Shown: piece after piece, positions 1-12,788 of the stretch
How the letters are laid out: each line of letters begins with the position of its first letter
Position numbering within the stretch: the stretch's first letter is position 1
NCBI RefSeq assembly: GCF_001411555.2
Contig: NC_049905.1
Span: forward strand, 14,012,586-14,076,585
Length of the DNA: 64,000 nt
Direction of reading: 5' to 3'
Source of the DNA: Juglans regia
Lineage: Eukaryota > Streptophyta > Magnoliopsida > Fagales > Juglandaceae
The notes under the pieces: generated by a model
Database searches by the model: none
What the model saw: only the letters and a program-made list of their open reading frames with translations
What the model was told of the DNA's origin: nothing
Made by a program: the position numbers and the translations under genes

Positions 1-3000
1 CCACGAGCAGAAAACTCCAACTCTTATTTTTGCCACTTTGCACTCACAGGGTTTCTAACTAAGCGTGGACAATTTGGTAAAAATAAGTGTTGCTCCGCTT
101 CCCCCCTGGTTGTGGCATACTAAGCCTAAGGTCAAGGTAGTACCATAGGATGCCCAAAAGAAAAAAACTCCCACCTCTTTTTTTTCCCACTTTGCCCTGA
201 CATGGTTTACTAACTAAGCGTGGACAATTTGGTAAAATTAAGAGTTGCTCCGATTCGCCCCGGGTTGGGACATACTTACCGTAAGGTCATGGTAGTACCA
301 TAGGATGCACACGAGCAGAAAACTCCAACTCTTATTTTTGCAACTTTGCACTCATGGTTTCTAACTAAGCGTGGACAATTTGGTAAAAGTAAGTGTTGCT
401 CCGGTTCCCCCCAGGTTGGGGCATACTCAGCCTAAGGTCATGGTAGTACCATTGGATGCCCACAAGAAAAAAACTCCTTCCTCTTATTTTTACCACTTTG
501 GCCTCACATGGTTACTAACTAAGCGTGGACAATTTGGTAAAAATGAGAGCTGGCCCGTCTACCCCTGAGTTGTTGCATACATACCCAAAGGTCATGGAAG
601 TACAACAGCTTGCCCACAATCAACAAACCCCAACCTCTTATTTTTGTCACTTTGCCCTCAATTGGTTTCCTACAAAGCATGGGCATTGTTGTGAAAATAA
701 GAGTCGCTCCGATTCGACCCGTGTTGGGGCATACTTACCCTCAGGTCATGCAAGAACCATAGGATGCCCATGAGCAAAAAAGTCCGACCTCTTATTTTTT
801 GCCAATTTGCCCGAAATTAGTTTCCTACAAAGCATGAGCAATGTGGTGAAAATAACAGTTGCTCCGATTCGCCCCGGGTTGTGGCATACTTAGCCTATGA
901 TCATGGTAGTACGATAGGATGCCCCAAGCAAAAAACTCTAACCTCTAATTTTTGCCACTTTGCCCTCACATGGTTTCTAACTAAGCGTGGAAATTTTGGT
1001 AAAAATAAGAGTTGCTCCGATTCGCCCAAGGTTGGGGCATACATACCCTAAGGTCAGGGTAGTACCCTAGGATGCCCACGAGCAAAAACTCCAACCTCTT
1101 AGTTTTGCCACTTTGCCCTCAATTGGTTTCTAACTAAGCATCGGCATTGTGGTGAAAATAACAGTTGCTCCGATTTGCCCCGGGTTTGTACTTACCCTAT
1201 GGTCGTGGTAGTACCATAGAATTCCCTGGAGCAAAAAACTCCAACCTCTTTATTTTGGCACTTTGCCCTCAATTGGTTTCTAACTAAGCGTGGGCAATGG
1301 GGTAAAAATAAGAGCTGGCCTAAATAGGCCCGAGTTGTTGCATACATACCCAAAGGTAAAGATAGTGCCACAGCATGCCCACAAGCAACAAACTCCAACT
1401 TCTTATTTTTGCCACTTTGCCCTCAATTGGTTTCCAACAAAGCATGGGCAATGCGGAGAATATAAGTGTTGCTCCGACTCGACCCGGGTAGGGGCATACT
1501 TACCCTAAAGTCATGTTAGTACCGTAGGATGCCCACAAGCAAAAAACTCCCACCTCTTATTTTTGCCAATTTGCCCTCACATGGTTTGTAACTAAGCGTG
1601 GACAATTTGGTAAAAATAAGAGTTGCTCCGATTCCCCCCGGGATGGGGAACACTTACCCTAAGGTCATGCAAGAACCATAGGATGCCCACGTGCAAAAAA
1701 CTCCAACCTCTGATTTTTGCCACTTTGCCATGAATTGGTTTTCTACAAAGCATGGGAATTCTGGTGAAAATAAGAGTTGCTCTGATTCGCCCCGGGTTGG
1801 TGCATACTTACCCTAAGGTCATGGCAGTACCATAGGATGCCCACAAGCAAAAAACTCTCACCTCTTATTTTAGCCACTTTGCCCTCACATGGTTTCTAAC
1901 TAAGCGTGGACAATTTGGTAAAAATAAGAGTTGCTCCGATTCGCCCAGGGTTGGGGCATACATACCCTAAGGTCATGGTAGTACCCTAGGATGCCCACGA
2001 GCAAAAAACTTCAACCTCTTATTTTTGCCACTTTGCCCTCAATTGGTTTCTAACTAAGCGTCGGCATTGTGGTGAAAATAAGAGCTGCTCCGATTTGCCC
2101 CGGGTTGGTACTTACCCTATGGTCGTGGTAGTACTATAGAATTCCCGCGAGCAAAAAACTCCAACCTCTTTTTTTCCCCACTTTTCCCTCATTTGGTTTC
2201 TTACTAAGCGTGGGCAATGTGGTAAAATAAGAGTTGGCCCGACTCGCCCCGAGTTGTTGCACACAAAACCAAAGGTCGTGGTAGTACCACAGGATGCCCA
2301 CAACCAACAAACTCCAACCTCCTATTTTTGTCACTTTGCGCTCAATTGGTTTCCTACAACGCATGGGCAATGTTGTGAAAAAAAGAGTTGCTCCGGTTCG
2401 ACCCGGGTTGGGACATACTTACCCTTAGGTCATGGTAGTACCATAGGATGCCCCAAGCAAAAAACTCTCACCTCTTATTTTTGCCACTTTGCCCTCACAT
2501 GGTTTCTAACTTAGCGTGGACAATTTGGTAAAAATAAGAGTTGCTCCGATTCCCCCCGAGTTGGGGCAAACTTACCCTAAGGTCATGGTAGTAGCATAGG
2601 ATGCCACAGGCAAAGAACTCCCACCTCTTATTTTTACCATTTTGTGCCCTCACAGGGTTTCTAACTAAGCGTGGACAATTTGGTAAAAGTAAGAGTTGCT
2701 ACGATTCCCCCCGGGTTGGGGCATTCTTAACCTAAGGTCAAGGTAGTACCATAGGATGCCCACGAGCAGAAAACTCCAACTCTTATTTTTGCCACTTTGC
2801 CCTCACATGGTTTCTAACTTAGCGTGGACAATTTGGTAAAAAAAAGAGTTGCTCCGATTCGCCCCGGGTTGGGGCATACTTAGCCAAAGGTCATGGTAGT
2901 ACCATAGGATGCCGCAAGCAAAAAACTCTCACCTCTTCTTTTTGCCACTTTGCCCTCACATGGTTTCTAACTAGGCGTGAACAATTTAGTAAAAAGAAGA

Positions 3001-3311
3001 GTTGCTCCGATTCGCCCAGGGTTGGGGCATACTTACCCTAAGCTCATGGTAATACCCTAGGATGCCCACGAGCAGAAAACTCCAACTCTTATTTTTGCCA
3101 CTTTGCACTCACATGGTTTCTAACTAAGCGTGGACAATTTGGTAAAAATAAGTGTTGCTCTGATTCCCCCCGGGTTGTGGCATACTCAGCCTAAGGTCAT
3201 GGTAGTACCATAGGATGCCCAAAGGAAAAAAACTCCCACCTCTTTTTTTTCCCACTTTGCCCTCACATGGTTTACTAACTAAGCGTCGACATTTTGGTAA
3301 AAATAAGAGTT
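1..3311. repeat. Satellite array segment 1, ~154-bp monomer
   Basis: About 21 head-to-tail monomers. Successive copies of TGGACAATTTGGTAAAA begin near 66, 221, 372 and 526, giving spacings of 155, 151 and 154 bp. Two main monomer types are mixed: one carries CATGGTTTCTAACTAAGCG, the other CAATTGGTTTCCTACAAAGC. A third variant has a shortened GGTTGGTACTTACC segment (near 1190 and 2110). Short ORFs on both strands here are by-products of the repeat and change between monomers. No gene is seen. The array resumes in phase after the solo LTR at 3312-6215. Confidence 0.95.
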
Positions 3312-6215
3312 TGTAACACCCGGAGCCAATCAAGCCCGATTTTCTCTCTATTTGATTTTTTAAAACTCCCCACCTCTACACGCCTCTTTCCGTTAGTCAT
3401 AAGCATGCACGTATCTAATGTATTTATTCACTCCCTTGCACTTGCACGTCTCTAAGGTTTTCACCCCTTTCATGCACACGCACGACTCCCTCTTTTCTCT
3501 AGGGTTTTTCCATCACATTTATTTATACATGCTTCCTGCAAAACACCAAGCCGCAGCACCGAAACGCAGTTTATTCACACCACCCGAAAATCAGCCCAAC
3601 GCCTCCACCCACGCACGTACGTTCGCAGCATGCTTACACTGCGGCTCAGCCTCCGCCCAAACCGCTCCAACCGTGCACCACCTACCCAGTCCTGCACCTC
3701 CACGTAGCTGCCGCCAGCCACCAACCGCGGGAAACAAGTAGAAGGCAGCCCCTGTTTTAGACACCCGAAACAGAACCTCAGCCACCCCAAACTACCTACG
3801 CAACCCAGCCCCACGAAGACCCTTGACGCAGCACCTGAAGCAGCCGTAGCCTTCCTCTCCACCCTCGGAAATAGCCCAAACAGTTGCCACCATCACCGAC
3901 TTCCGTGGGAAGCGGAAACTGCTGTTGCTCTGTTTTGGAGCCATGGAGACAGAGCATCCTCGTCCAAACTGAGAGCCATGTCTAGCCTCAGTTGGGCAGC
4001 GACGTCACAGTCAACGGCAACAGATAACGCCGGAGATTAAGCCTCCACCGCCCAGTGATGTCCAGCGCCACCGTCCGAAACCCCATGCACGCCGCATGAT
4101 GCGTACAACTCTCTCTCTCTCTCTCTCAGTGTTATTCTACCGCGAGCCACTGCGAACTGCCATCTTTCACTTCGGAAACCACCGTGCCCACTGCCCAGCC
4201 ATCGAGCTCACCTCTGTCAACCTCCGCCTAGCCCTTTTGGTCTGCCGCGCGCCACCTCAGGCTCACGGTGAGCTTCATTCTCTCTCTCGCGCCGAGCTCT
4301 CTCTCCGCCTCTCTCTCTCTTTTCTACGTAAGGTTTCTCTCTGTCTCTCTCTCTAGCTGGTCTCTCTCTCTCTAACCAGTGTGCTGCCGTTGCCCCCACC
4401 ACCGTAAGCAACCGCCCAGCTCGCCGCCTTTGTGCCCTCCATCGCTCGGTGAGTATGGCTCCATACGAAATTAATCTGTGACTTATGAACCTTTCTGTTT
4501 CCGAAAGGGGTCCCTTTTGTATTTTGTTTAATCCCTATAATACCCTTATATCAGACTAGTTATAGTTTAGCATGATTCGGTTTTTATATATATTAGTAGG
4601 TTTTGTTTTAAAATACATTATTTTTATAAAGGAATAGAGAAAGATTTGAGATTTTATTAATGATATTGTATAATTTTTTATGAAGTACATAGTATGTGCA
4701 AAATATTATTATGCAATTTAGAAATGACTTAGAGTATAATAGTGAGGGGGATTAAGTAAATATTGATGGTTTTAGAAAGGATGATATTTTAGGAATTATG
4801 GGAATTTTAGGTTTTGTGGATTTAAAATAGGTTCTTTTAGTATTTTTAGGTTTAAATATCGTAATAAGTGATTGATTGGAAATTTACAGGAATTACTTGA
4901 TTATTTTATAGGTGACGATTGTTAATTGTTCGACATATTTGAGGAAAATTTCTAAAAGTGCTAAGAAGTCCAGGTAAGCAGGGTTCCTATGCTAGGCCTT
5001 ACACGAATTATTTGAGACTGAGGTTGATTTCTGAAAACTTTGCATATTTTTGTGGTGAAATGAGAACTTGGGAAAAACAAAACCAACCTCGATCGTTTAT
5101 TTGCATACTCATGAAATCTGTACGAAAAAGAGAAAAATATGTTCTGACATGCATTGTGTAGACATGAGCTAAATTCTGTCATGTGGTTTCTGAAATATGG
5201 AAAAAGAGCGATATTGAGAATATGAAAAATTGTGCATTTATTTAGAAAGATGTTCTGGCTGTTGTGTTCAGCGGGTGTAAACTGTCTGATTCTATTTTGG
5301 TATTCTGTATTATTTTGATATAACATCTGAAAACCTTTGGCATGGTGTACTGGTTTTCGTATCTGACTCTGTCTCTGCTTTGCTCTGCTCTGCTCTATTA
5401 TGCTCTGCTCTATTTGGGTTGGTACCAACTTCTCTGTCTCTGAGTGCACCCACTTTGGAAATAAAGTGGTTTTATTGTGGTCTTTCCTGTGTGCACACTC
5501 GGGGCTCCGAGAAGAATAAAGGAAAGATTTCACCTCTGTCTCTGCCTGGTTTGGCCACCGGGGTTAGCACAACCCTACCACGGGGGTGAAACATGGTCTC
5601 TGCTCTGTTTGATGCTCTGTTTTGATCTGATGATGATACTCAGTTTATGTTATGCCAAAGCACTAAGGGTTTTACTTGTTTTAAAATCATCGCTCTGTTA
5701 CTTTGAAAATATGTTCTGTTCTGCATGTTAACTCTGGGAAATATTTTGTTCTGCATGTTTTACATTGTAAATGTTTGCACGCTAGCATATGATTTCTGCT
5801 TACTGAGTTGTTGATAACTCACCCCCTATCATTATAATATTTTTTCAGATGATGTGGAGAGTCCAAATGAGGATCTGGATTAGATTGCTGAATGTGTTTA
5901 AGCTGAGGAGATGTTGTTAGAAGAAGGACTTCTGATATTCTTAGTTTTAATGTCTTTGAGTTTTATTTATATCTTGGGTTTCAGTGAGATTTATGAAATT
6001 ATTGGTTGGGTTGTTATGACTACCGGGAGATTCGGACTTTTTAGTTTATTTTAGCTACAGTAATAATTTTGTGGAGTTTTCAATGTGGTTGTTCAGCACT
6101 CTTGATATTGAGATTTGCTATTAAAGATTTGGGTTTTCTTTTTAGTTGTGTTGGAAAATAAGTTCTTAAGAGACAGGTAGTAATTCTCCAAGCCAACCGG
6201 GTTTGGGGCGTTACA
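3312..6215 (+). mobile_element. Solo LTR of a Tekay/Del-like chromovirus
   Basis: The insert splits one satellite monomer. It begins TGTAACACCC and ends GGGCGTTACA, imperfect inverted termini of the TG...CA type, and is flanked by a perfect 5-bp duplication GAGTT (3307-3311 and 6216-6220). At 2.9 kb with no PBS, polypurine tract or coding domain it is best read as a solo LTR. Orientation is by analogy with the Tekay LTRs at 34611 and 42034, which share the TGTAAC start, GTTACA end, a CACGTGCACG-like stretch, a CT-rich leader and an AT-rich body. It contains (CT)n tracts near 4110-4130 and 4278-4380 and a TCTGC-rich stretch near 5370-5412. ORFs inside, the longest 190 residues on the minus strand, match nothing I recognise. 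Confidence 0.85.
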
Positions 6216-9200
6216 GAGTTGCTCCGATTCACCCCGGGTTGGAACACACTTACCCTAAGGTCATGGTAGTACCATAGGATACCCAAAAGAAAAAAACTCC
6301 CACCTCATATTTTTACGACTTTGCCCTCACATGGTTTACTAACGAAGCGTGGACAATTTGGTAAAAATAAGAGTTACTCTGATTCCAACCGGGTTGGGGC
6401 ATACATACCCTAAGGTCATGGTAGTACCATAGGATGCCCAAAAGAAAAAAAACTACCACCTCTTTTTTTTGCCACTTTGCCCTCACATGGTTTACTAACT
6501 AAGCGTGGACAATTTGATAAAAATAAGAGTTGCTCCGATTCACCCCGGGGTGGGACATACATACCTTAAGGTCATGGTAGTACCATAGGATGCCCACGAG
6601 CAGAAAACTCCAACTCTTATTTTTGCCACTTTGCACTCACATGGTTTCTAACTAAGCGTGGACAATTTGGTAAAAATAAGTGTTGCTCCAATTCCCCCCG
6701 GGTTGGGGCATACTCAGCGTCAGGTCATGCTAGTACCATAGGATGCCCACAAGAAAAAAACTCCCACCACTTATTTTTACCACTTTGCCCTCACATGGTT
6801 ACTAACTAAGCGTGGACAATTTTGTAAAAATGAAAGCTGGCCCGTCTACCCCCGAGTTGTTAAATACATACCCAAAGGTCATGGATGTACCACTGCATGC
6901 CCACAAGCAACAAACTCCAACCTCTTATTTTTGTCACTTTGCCCTCAATTGGTTTCCTACAAAGCATGGGCAATGTTGTGAAAATAAGAGTTGCTCCAAT
7001 TCGACCCGTGTTGGGGCATACTTACCCTAAGGTCATGGTAGTACCATAGGATGCCTAAAGGAAAAAAACTCCCACCTCTTATTTTTGCCACTTTGCCCTC
7101 ACATGGTTTACTAACTAAGCGTGGACAATTTGGTCAAAATAAGAGTTGCTCTTATTCCAACTGGGTTGGGGCATACTTACCCTAAGGTCATGGTAGTGGT
7201 AGTACCATAGGATGCCCAAAAGAAAAAAACACACACCTCTTTTTTTTGCCACTTTGCCCTCACATGGTTTACTAACTAAGCATGGACAATTTGGTAAAAA
7301 TAAGAGTTGCTCCGATTCGCCCCGGGTTGGGACATACTTACCCTAAGGTCATGGTAGTACCATAGGATGCCCACGAGCAGAAAACTCCAACTCTTATTTT
7401 TGCCACTTTGCACTCACATGGTTTCTAACTAAGCGTGGACAATTTGGTAAAAATAAGTGTTGTTCCGATTCCCCCTGGGTTGGGGCATACTCAGCCTAAG
7501 GTCATGGTAGTACCATAGGATGCCCACACGAAAAAAACCCCCACCTCTTATTTTTACCACTTTGCCCTCACATGGTTTCTTACTAAGCGTGTACAATTTG
7601 GTAAAAATAAGAGTTGCTACGATTCGCCCCGGGTTGGGGCATACTTACCCTAAGGTCATGGTAGTACCATAGGATACCCAAAAGAAAAAAACTCCCACCT
7701 CTTATTTTTGCCACGTTGCCCTAACATGGTTACTAACTAAGCGTGGACAATTTGGTAAAAATGAGAGCTGGCCCATCTAGCCCCGAGTTGTTGCATACAT
7801 ACCCAAAGGTCATGGAAGTACCACAGCATGCCCACAAGCAACAAACTCCAACCTCTTATTTTTGTCACTTTGCCCTCAATTGGTTTCCTACAAAGCATGG
7901 CAATGTTGTGAAAAAAAGAGTTGCTCCGATTCGACCCGTGTTGGGGCATACTTACCCTAAGGTCATGCAAGAACCATAGGATGCCCACATGCAAAAAAGT
8001 CCGACCTCTTATTTTTTGCCAATTTGCCCAAAATTAGTTTCCTACAAAGCATGGGCAATGTGGTGAAAATAAGAGTTGCTCCGATTCGCCCCGGGTTGGG
8101 GCATACTTAGCCTAAGGTCATGGTAGTACCCTAGGATGCCCACGAGCAAAAAACTCTCACCTCCTATTTTTGCCACTTTGCCCTCACATGGTTTGTAACT
8201 AAGCGTTGACAATTTGGTTAAAATAAGAGTTGCTCCGATTCCCCCCGGGTTGGGGAACACTTACCTTAAGGTCTTGCAAGAACCATAGGATGCCCACGTG
8301 CAAAATACTCCAACCTCTTTTTTTTGCCACTTTGCCCTCACATCGTTTGCTACAAAGCATGGGCAATCTGTTGAAAATAAGAGTTGCTCCGATTCACCCC
8401 GGGTTGGGACATACTTACCCTAAGGTCATGGTAGTACCATAGGATGCCCACGAGCAGAAAACTCCAACTCTTATTTTTGCCACTTTGCACTCACATGGTT
8501 TCTAACTAAGCGTGGACAATTTGGTAAAAATAAGTGTTGCTCCGATTCCCCCTGGGTTGGGGCATACTCAGCCTAAGGTCATGGTAGTACCATAGGATGC
8601 CCACATGAAAAAAACCCCCACCTCTTATTTTTACCACTTTGCCCTCACATGGTTTCTTACTAAGCGTGTACAATTTGGTAAAAATAAGAGTTGCTACGAT
8701 TCGCCCCGGGTTGGGGCATACTTACCCTAAGGTCATGGTAGTACCATAGGATACCCAAAAGAAAAAAACTCCCACCTCTTATTTTTGCCACGTTGCCCTA
8801 ACATGGTTACTAACTAAGCGTGGACAATTTGGTAAAAATGAGAGCTGGCCCATCTAGCCCCGAGTTGTTGCATACATACCCAAAGGTCATGGAAGTACCA
8901 CAGCATGCCCACAAGCAACAAACTCCAACCTCTTATTTTTGTCACTTTGCCCTCAATTGGTTTCCTACAAAGCATGGCAATGTTGTGAAAAAAAGAGTTG
9001 CTCCGATTCGACCCGTGTTGGGGCATACTTACCCTAAGGTCATGCAAGAACCATAGGATGCCCACGTGCAAAAAAGTCCGACCTCTTATTTTTTGCCAAT
9101 TTGCCCAAAATTAGTTTCCTACAAAGCATGGGCAATGTGGTGAAAATAAGAGTTGCTCCGATTCGCCCCGGGTTGGGGCATACTTAGCCTAAGGTCATGG

Positions 9201-9967
9201 TAGTACCCTAGGATGCCCACGAGCAAAAAACTCTCACCTCCTATTTTTGCCACTTTGCCCTCACATGGTTTGTAACTAAGCGTTGACAATTTGGTTAAAA
9301 TAAGAGTTGCTCCGATTCCCCCCGGGTTGGGGAACACTTACCTTAAGGTCTTGCAAGAACCATAGGATGCCCACGTGCAAAATACTCCAACCTCTGATTT
9401 TTGCCACTTTGCCCTCAATTGGTTTTCTACAAGGCATGGGCAATCTGGTGAAAATAAGAGTTGCTCTGATTCGCCCTGGGTTGGTGCATACTTACCCTAA
9501 GGTCATGGTAGTACCCTAGGATGCCCACAAGCAAAAAACTCTCACCTCTTATTTTAGCCACTTTGGCCTCACATGGTTTCTAACTAAGCGTGGACAATTT
9601 GGTAAAAATAAAAGTTGCTCCGATTCGCCCAGGGTTGGGGCATACATACCCTAAGGTCATGGTAGTACCCTAGGATGCCCACGAGCAAAAAACTTCAACC
9701 TCTTATTTTTGCCACTTTGCCCTCAATTGGTTTCTAACTAAGCGTCGGCATTGTGGTGAAAATAAGAGTTACTACGATTTGCCCCGGGTTGGTACTTACC
9801 CTATGGTCGTCGTAGTACTATAGACTTCCTGTGAGCAAAAAACTCCAACCTCTTTTTTTTGCCACTTTGCCCTCAATTGGTTTCTAACTATGTGTGGGCA
9901 ATGTGGTAAAAATAAGAGTTGGCCCGACTAGCCCCGAATTGTTGCATACAAACCCAAAGGTCATGGT
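6216..9967. repeat. Satellite array segment 2, ~154-bp monomer
   Basis: About 24 monomers of the same satellite, resuming in phase after the solo LTR. It contains a recent higher-order duplication (separate entry). It stops abruptly at 9967 within GGTCATGGT, where an LTR of the composite block begins. No gene is seen. Confidence 0.95.
7302..9394. repeat. Higher-order satellite duplication, period 1077 bp (7 monomers)
   Basis: Roughly 7302-8317 and 8379-9394 are near-identical by eye. Distinctive variants recur 1077 bp apart: the ATGAGAGCTGG monomer at 7760 and 8837, the GGCAATGTTGTG monomer, and the CTTGCAAGAACC monomer near 8274 and 9351. Seven times 154 is 1078. Differences are sparse, for example CACACGAAA against CACATGAAA near 7527/8604. 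Copies diverge before about 7302 and after about 8317/9394. A partial relative of the same order of variants lies near 525-1740. Confidence 0.85.
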
Positions 9968-10691
9968 TGATGGGAACCCAGGTGGGCCCAGTCTTAAAGA
10001 TATGTTGCAAGTTCCAGATGGGCCAAATACAAGTTCAAGGGCTTAAACGATGAAGATTATGCTTTGATTCATTTCATAAGCTATGGAAAGGGCAACAACG
10101 TGACTTATAGGCTTTGGACACTTAAAGGCTTTCAACTTATTTAATTAATTTCAAGGACCTATTTTATTTGCTTAGAATAATTGGGCTTATGCCTATGTAA
10201 GGGCATGTTGGGAAAGTTATTATTTTATTGAACTAGGTTTAGGGTTACTGTGGCTGAGTTACTGTAGTGCCGTACTGTAGCCGCAGCACTGTTCACTCAC
10301 GGGTATTTTTGGAAGATGGGGTTTTATTTTATCTAGGGTTTTAATTAGGTTTTGGTTTAAATACTCTTTGTAGCCTCATTTTCAGAAGTTCTATGAAGTT
10401 TATGAAATTTGATGATTTTATTCATTGTGAGTTGAGTTTATCTCCTCTTGTTCTTAATTAAACTTTTGAACTTATCAAAGGTAAATTACAACCTTTGTGG
10501 TGTTCCTCCTTTGTAATCTGGGTTCTTGAGACGGGTTCTTCAACGGGTCTAGATTTTAATATAATCTAGGTTCTTGAAACGAGTTCTCATCGGGTCTAGG
10601 TTCTCCATCCATTGACTTGATTTTGGCTTTCTTGGGGAGTTTTCAAATTGAATGTGGGTTCAAGGGATTCCATTCCCGTGGGTTCATATCA
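9968..10691 (+). repeat. Element A 5' LTR (short subtype, 724 bp)
   Basis: Starts TGATGGGAACC and ends GGTTCATATCA, with a PBS three bases on. It lacks the roughly 85-bp segment that follows GATGGGCCAAG in the longer subtype (for example 26027-26115) and instead carries ATACAAGTTCAAGGGC. Repeated CTGTAG motifs lie near 10250-10290. Confidence 0.88.
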
Positions 10692-10693
10692 TT

Positions 10694-10710
10694 TGGTATT
10701 CAGAGCAAGG
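10694..10710 (+). other. Element A primer-binding site
   Basis: TGGTATTCAGAGCAAGG resembles the plant initiator tRNA-Met complement TGGTATCAGAGC with one extra T. It lies two bases after the LTR end. The same form recurs in elements C, G and H. Confidence 0.7.
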
Positions 10711-11031
10711 TTTTTAATCAGGTCTGATTTTATCTTTCAATTCTAGCATCCTTAAATTGAATTCTAGGGCTTCATTGTTCTAGGGTTGCCAAAAAAAAAA
10801 AAAAAATTGAAACAAAAAGTAGGCTACCCAAATTCTTATGATTTTGGATTTGGCTGAAATTTGCATCACCTAGGGTTTCAAAATTCTAGGGTTTCCTGCA
10901 TCTCTAAGTTTGTCAATTGCTTGGAGTGTCGTTCCATTGATTCTCTTCTACTTCATTGTCCATGCTTGTGTGTTTTAATTAAATTGCTTGGTTTTCACAA
11001 TTGAATATTGCTGTTTGTGGTTGAATTAGAG

Positions 11032-11125
11032 AAAAGAAAAGAAAGGAAAGGAAAGGCAAAGAAAAGAAAAGAAAAGAAAGGAAAAGAAAAGAAAAGAAAA
11101 TTCAAAAAAAAAAAAACATAAAGAA
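11032..11125 (+). repeat. GAAAA-rich purine tract in the element A leader
   Basis: A run of GAAAAG/GAAAG repeats followed by an A-run and AAGAAG repeats. It sits in the untranslated leader between PBS and gag. The same tract, in varying length, is at the same place in C, D, E, G and H. Confidence 0.85.
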
Positions 11126-11556
11126 GAAGAAGAAGAAAAGAGAAGGTGGCATATTCAACGTTGCTACATAGTTCCAACAAAGAGAAAGAAAATATTTGTT
11201 GATTGAGTTTTTATAATCATAGGAGCTGAATACATCTTTCTCGTTGGTATCTTGTTTTATAATTACTCTTTCCCTCATATAAATTCCTTGAGTCTCGTGT
11301 CATTTGTTTCATTCCTTGTTTCTTTGATCTATATTACTAGTTGGAATAATACAAGGTTGTATTGTCTTGATTTAGTTCAACTACTTCTTAAAGAACTTGA
11401 GCGGGAAAACTATTGAGGTAAAAGGCAAGAGGGTGTGAGACTATTATCGGGAAAAAGCCATTAAGAGTGAAACACGAGTGGAGTGCCATTATTCGAGTGT
11501 AACACGTAAGGGAGTGTGTGAGGTTTTTCACTAACATTCTTTTTGTGCAGCATATT

Positions 11557-12321
11557 ATGATATCTCATAGAAGTGACTCATCATCAAAAGATGTGGAAGA
11601 GAACTCATCATTTGTGTTGCAAGCCATGCAACAACAGTTTGAGCGGTTGAACTTGGTGTTGGGTGAAGTGAGGGATAGTATGGATAGTCAAGAAGCTGTG
11701 ATTAGAAATCTGCAAGGTGGGAGAGATAGGAGGCGACGTGAGTCTAGTGTTAAAAATTGGCATGAGAAAGAAGAGTTTGGTGATGCTCTAGTTACTAGGC
11801 GTGTGCTCAATACACAAATTAAGATGGATGATACAGTGCAACAGAGTGAGAACATTTTTCATACTAGATGCCACATCAACAACAAGGTATGTAGTATGAT
11901 CATTGATTTGAAGAGTTGTATTAATTTGGCTAGCACTACTTTAGTTGAGAAATTAAATTTACGTACCTTGAAACACCCTAGACCATATATGTTGCAGTAG
12001 TTGAGTGATTGTGAGGAGGTTAGGGTAAATAAGCAAGTGCTAGTTTATTTTTCAATTGGGAAATATCAGGATATGGTCCTTTGTGATGTAGTACCTATGC
12101 ATGCTGGTCATATCTTGTTGGGGAAGCCATGGCAGTATGATAGGAAGGTGATCTATGATGGGTTAAGGAACATGTACAGTTTTGAAAAAGATGAAAAAAT
12201 AATCAAACTTGCTCCTTTAACTCCAACACAAGTCCATGGGGATCAATTGAAGCTGAAAAGTGAGGTTACTCAAAAAAGAAAGAGTGAAAATGAGAGTGAT
12301 AAAAAATTGAAGAGTAAATAA
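11557..12321 (+). pseudogene. Element A Gag N-terminus fused to altered protease, broken
   Basis: Starts M-I-S-H-R-S-D, the usual Gag start of this family, after a splice-acceptor-like TTTTTGTGCAG. The first ~80 residues are Gag N-terminus (MQQQFERLNLVLGEVRD). The capsid core and zinc knuckle are missing, and the frame runs straight into the protease region (FHTRCHINNKVCSMIIDL). The position that is D-G-G in element E reads D-L-K here, so the protease is probably inactive. An in-frame TAG at 11998-12000 stands where relatives have TGG. The frame ends at 12319-12321 inside the Lys/Glu/Ser-rich spacer. Not expected to make a working protein. Confidence 0.8.
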
Positions 12322-12745
12322 AAGTGAGAGTGATAAAAAGAGAAAAAGTGAAAAGGAGATTGAGCTAAAAAGCAAGAGTGAAAGTGAGATTGAGCTGAAA
12401 AAGAAGAGTGAATGTGAGACTGAAAGTGAAATTGAGTTAAAAAACAAGAGTGAATGTGAGATTGAGAAAAAAAGAAATAGTGAGGCTGAAATGGAGAAAG
12501 AGAGAAAAATGATAGAGAAAAAATAAGAGGCTGAGACTAAGACCACGAGAAAAAGAGAGAATGAGTTAAAAAATAATTGTGGTCAAGAGTACAAAAAAAG
12601 TTGAAGAAAAAGAGAGTGATAGAAAAAACGAGAGTGAAGAGGAAAAAGAGTGTGCAAGGAAAAAAAAGAGTGAAAAAGAAAATGAGAGAGGAAAGAAAAG
12701 AGAGAGTGAAGAAAGTGAGTGAAAAACAAAGAGAAAAGTAAGTTT
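12245..12745 (+). repeat. Lys/Glu/Ser-coding low-complexity spacer, element A
   Basis: Purine-rich degenerate tandem sequence built from AAGAGTGAAA/GAGAGTGA-type units. It encodes K, E, S and N in several frames and links the protease region to the RNase H remnant. Frame is lost here. Related copies of different length are in B, C, D, G and H. Confidence 0.8.
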
Positions 12746-12788
12746 TTATGCTAAGGCGAGTCTTAATACTAACGAACATGACGTATGT

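Noticed and set aside
371..2514. Short ORFs (60-90 codons) on both strands of the satellite, some of which recur
   Set aside because: They follow the 154-bp period, differ from monomer to monomer, have no start context or known domain, and are expected in a repeat whose period is not a multiple of three.
1..3311. CENP-B-box-like TTCG...CGGG in the satellite (TTCGCCCCGGG)
   Set aside because: The spacing and the central A of the box are not matched, and plants are not known to use this box in the same way.
3418..5731. Possible host gene in 3312-6215 (Pro-rich ORF, CT-rich leader, GT-like sites)
   Set aside because: It lies within one TG...CA unit with a 5-bp target duplication, and the arrangement copies the Tekay LTR. 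No protein domain is recognised.
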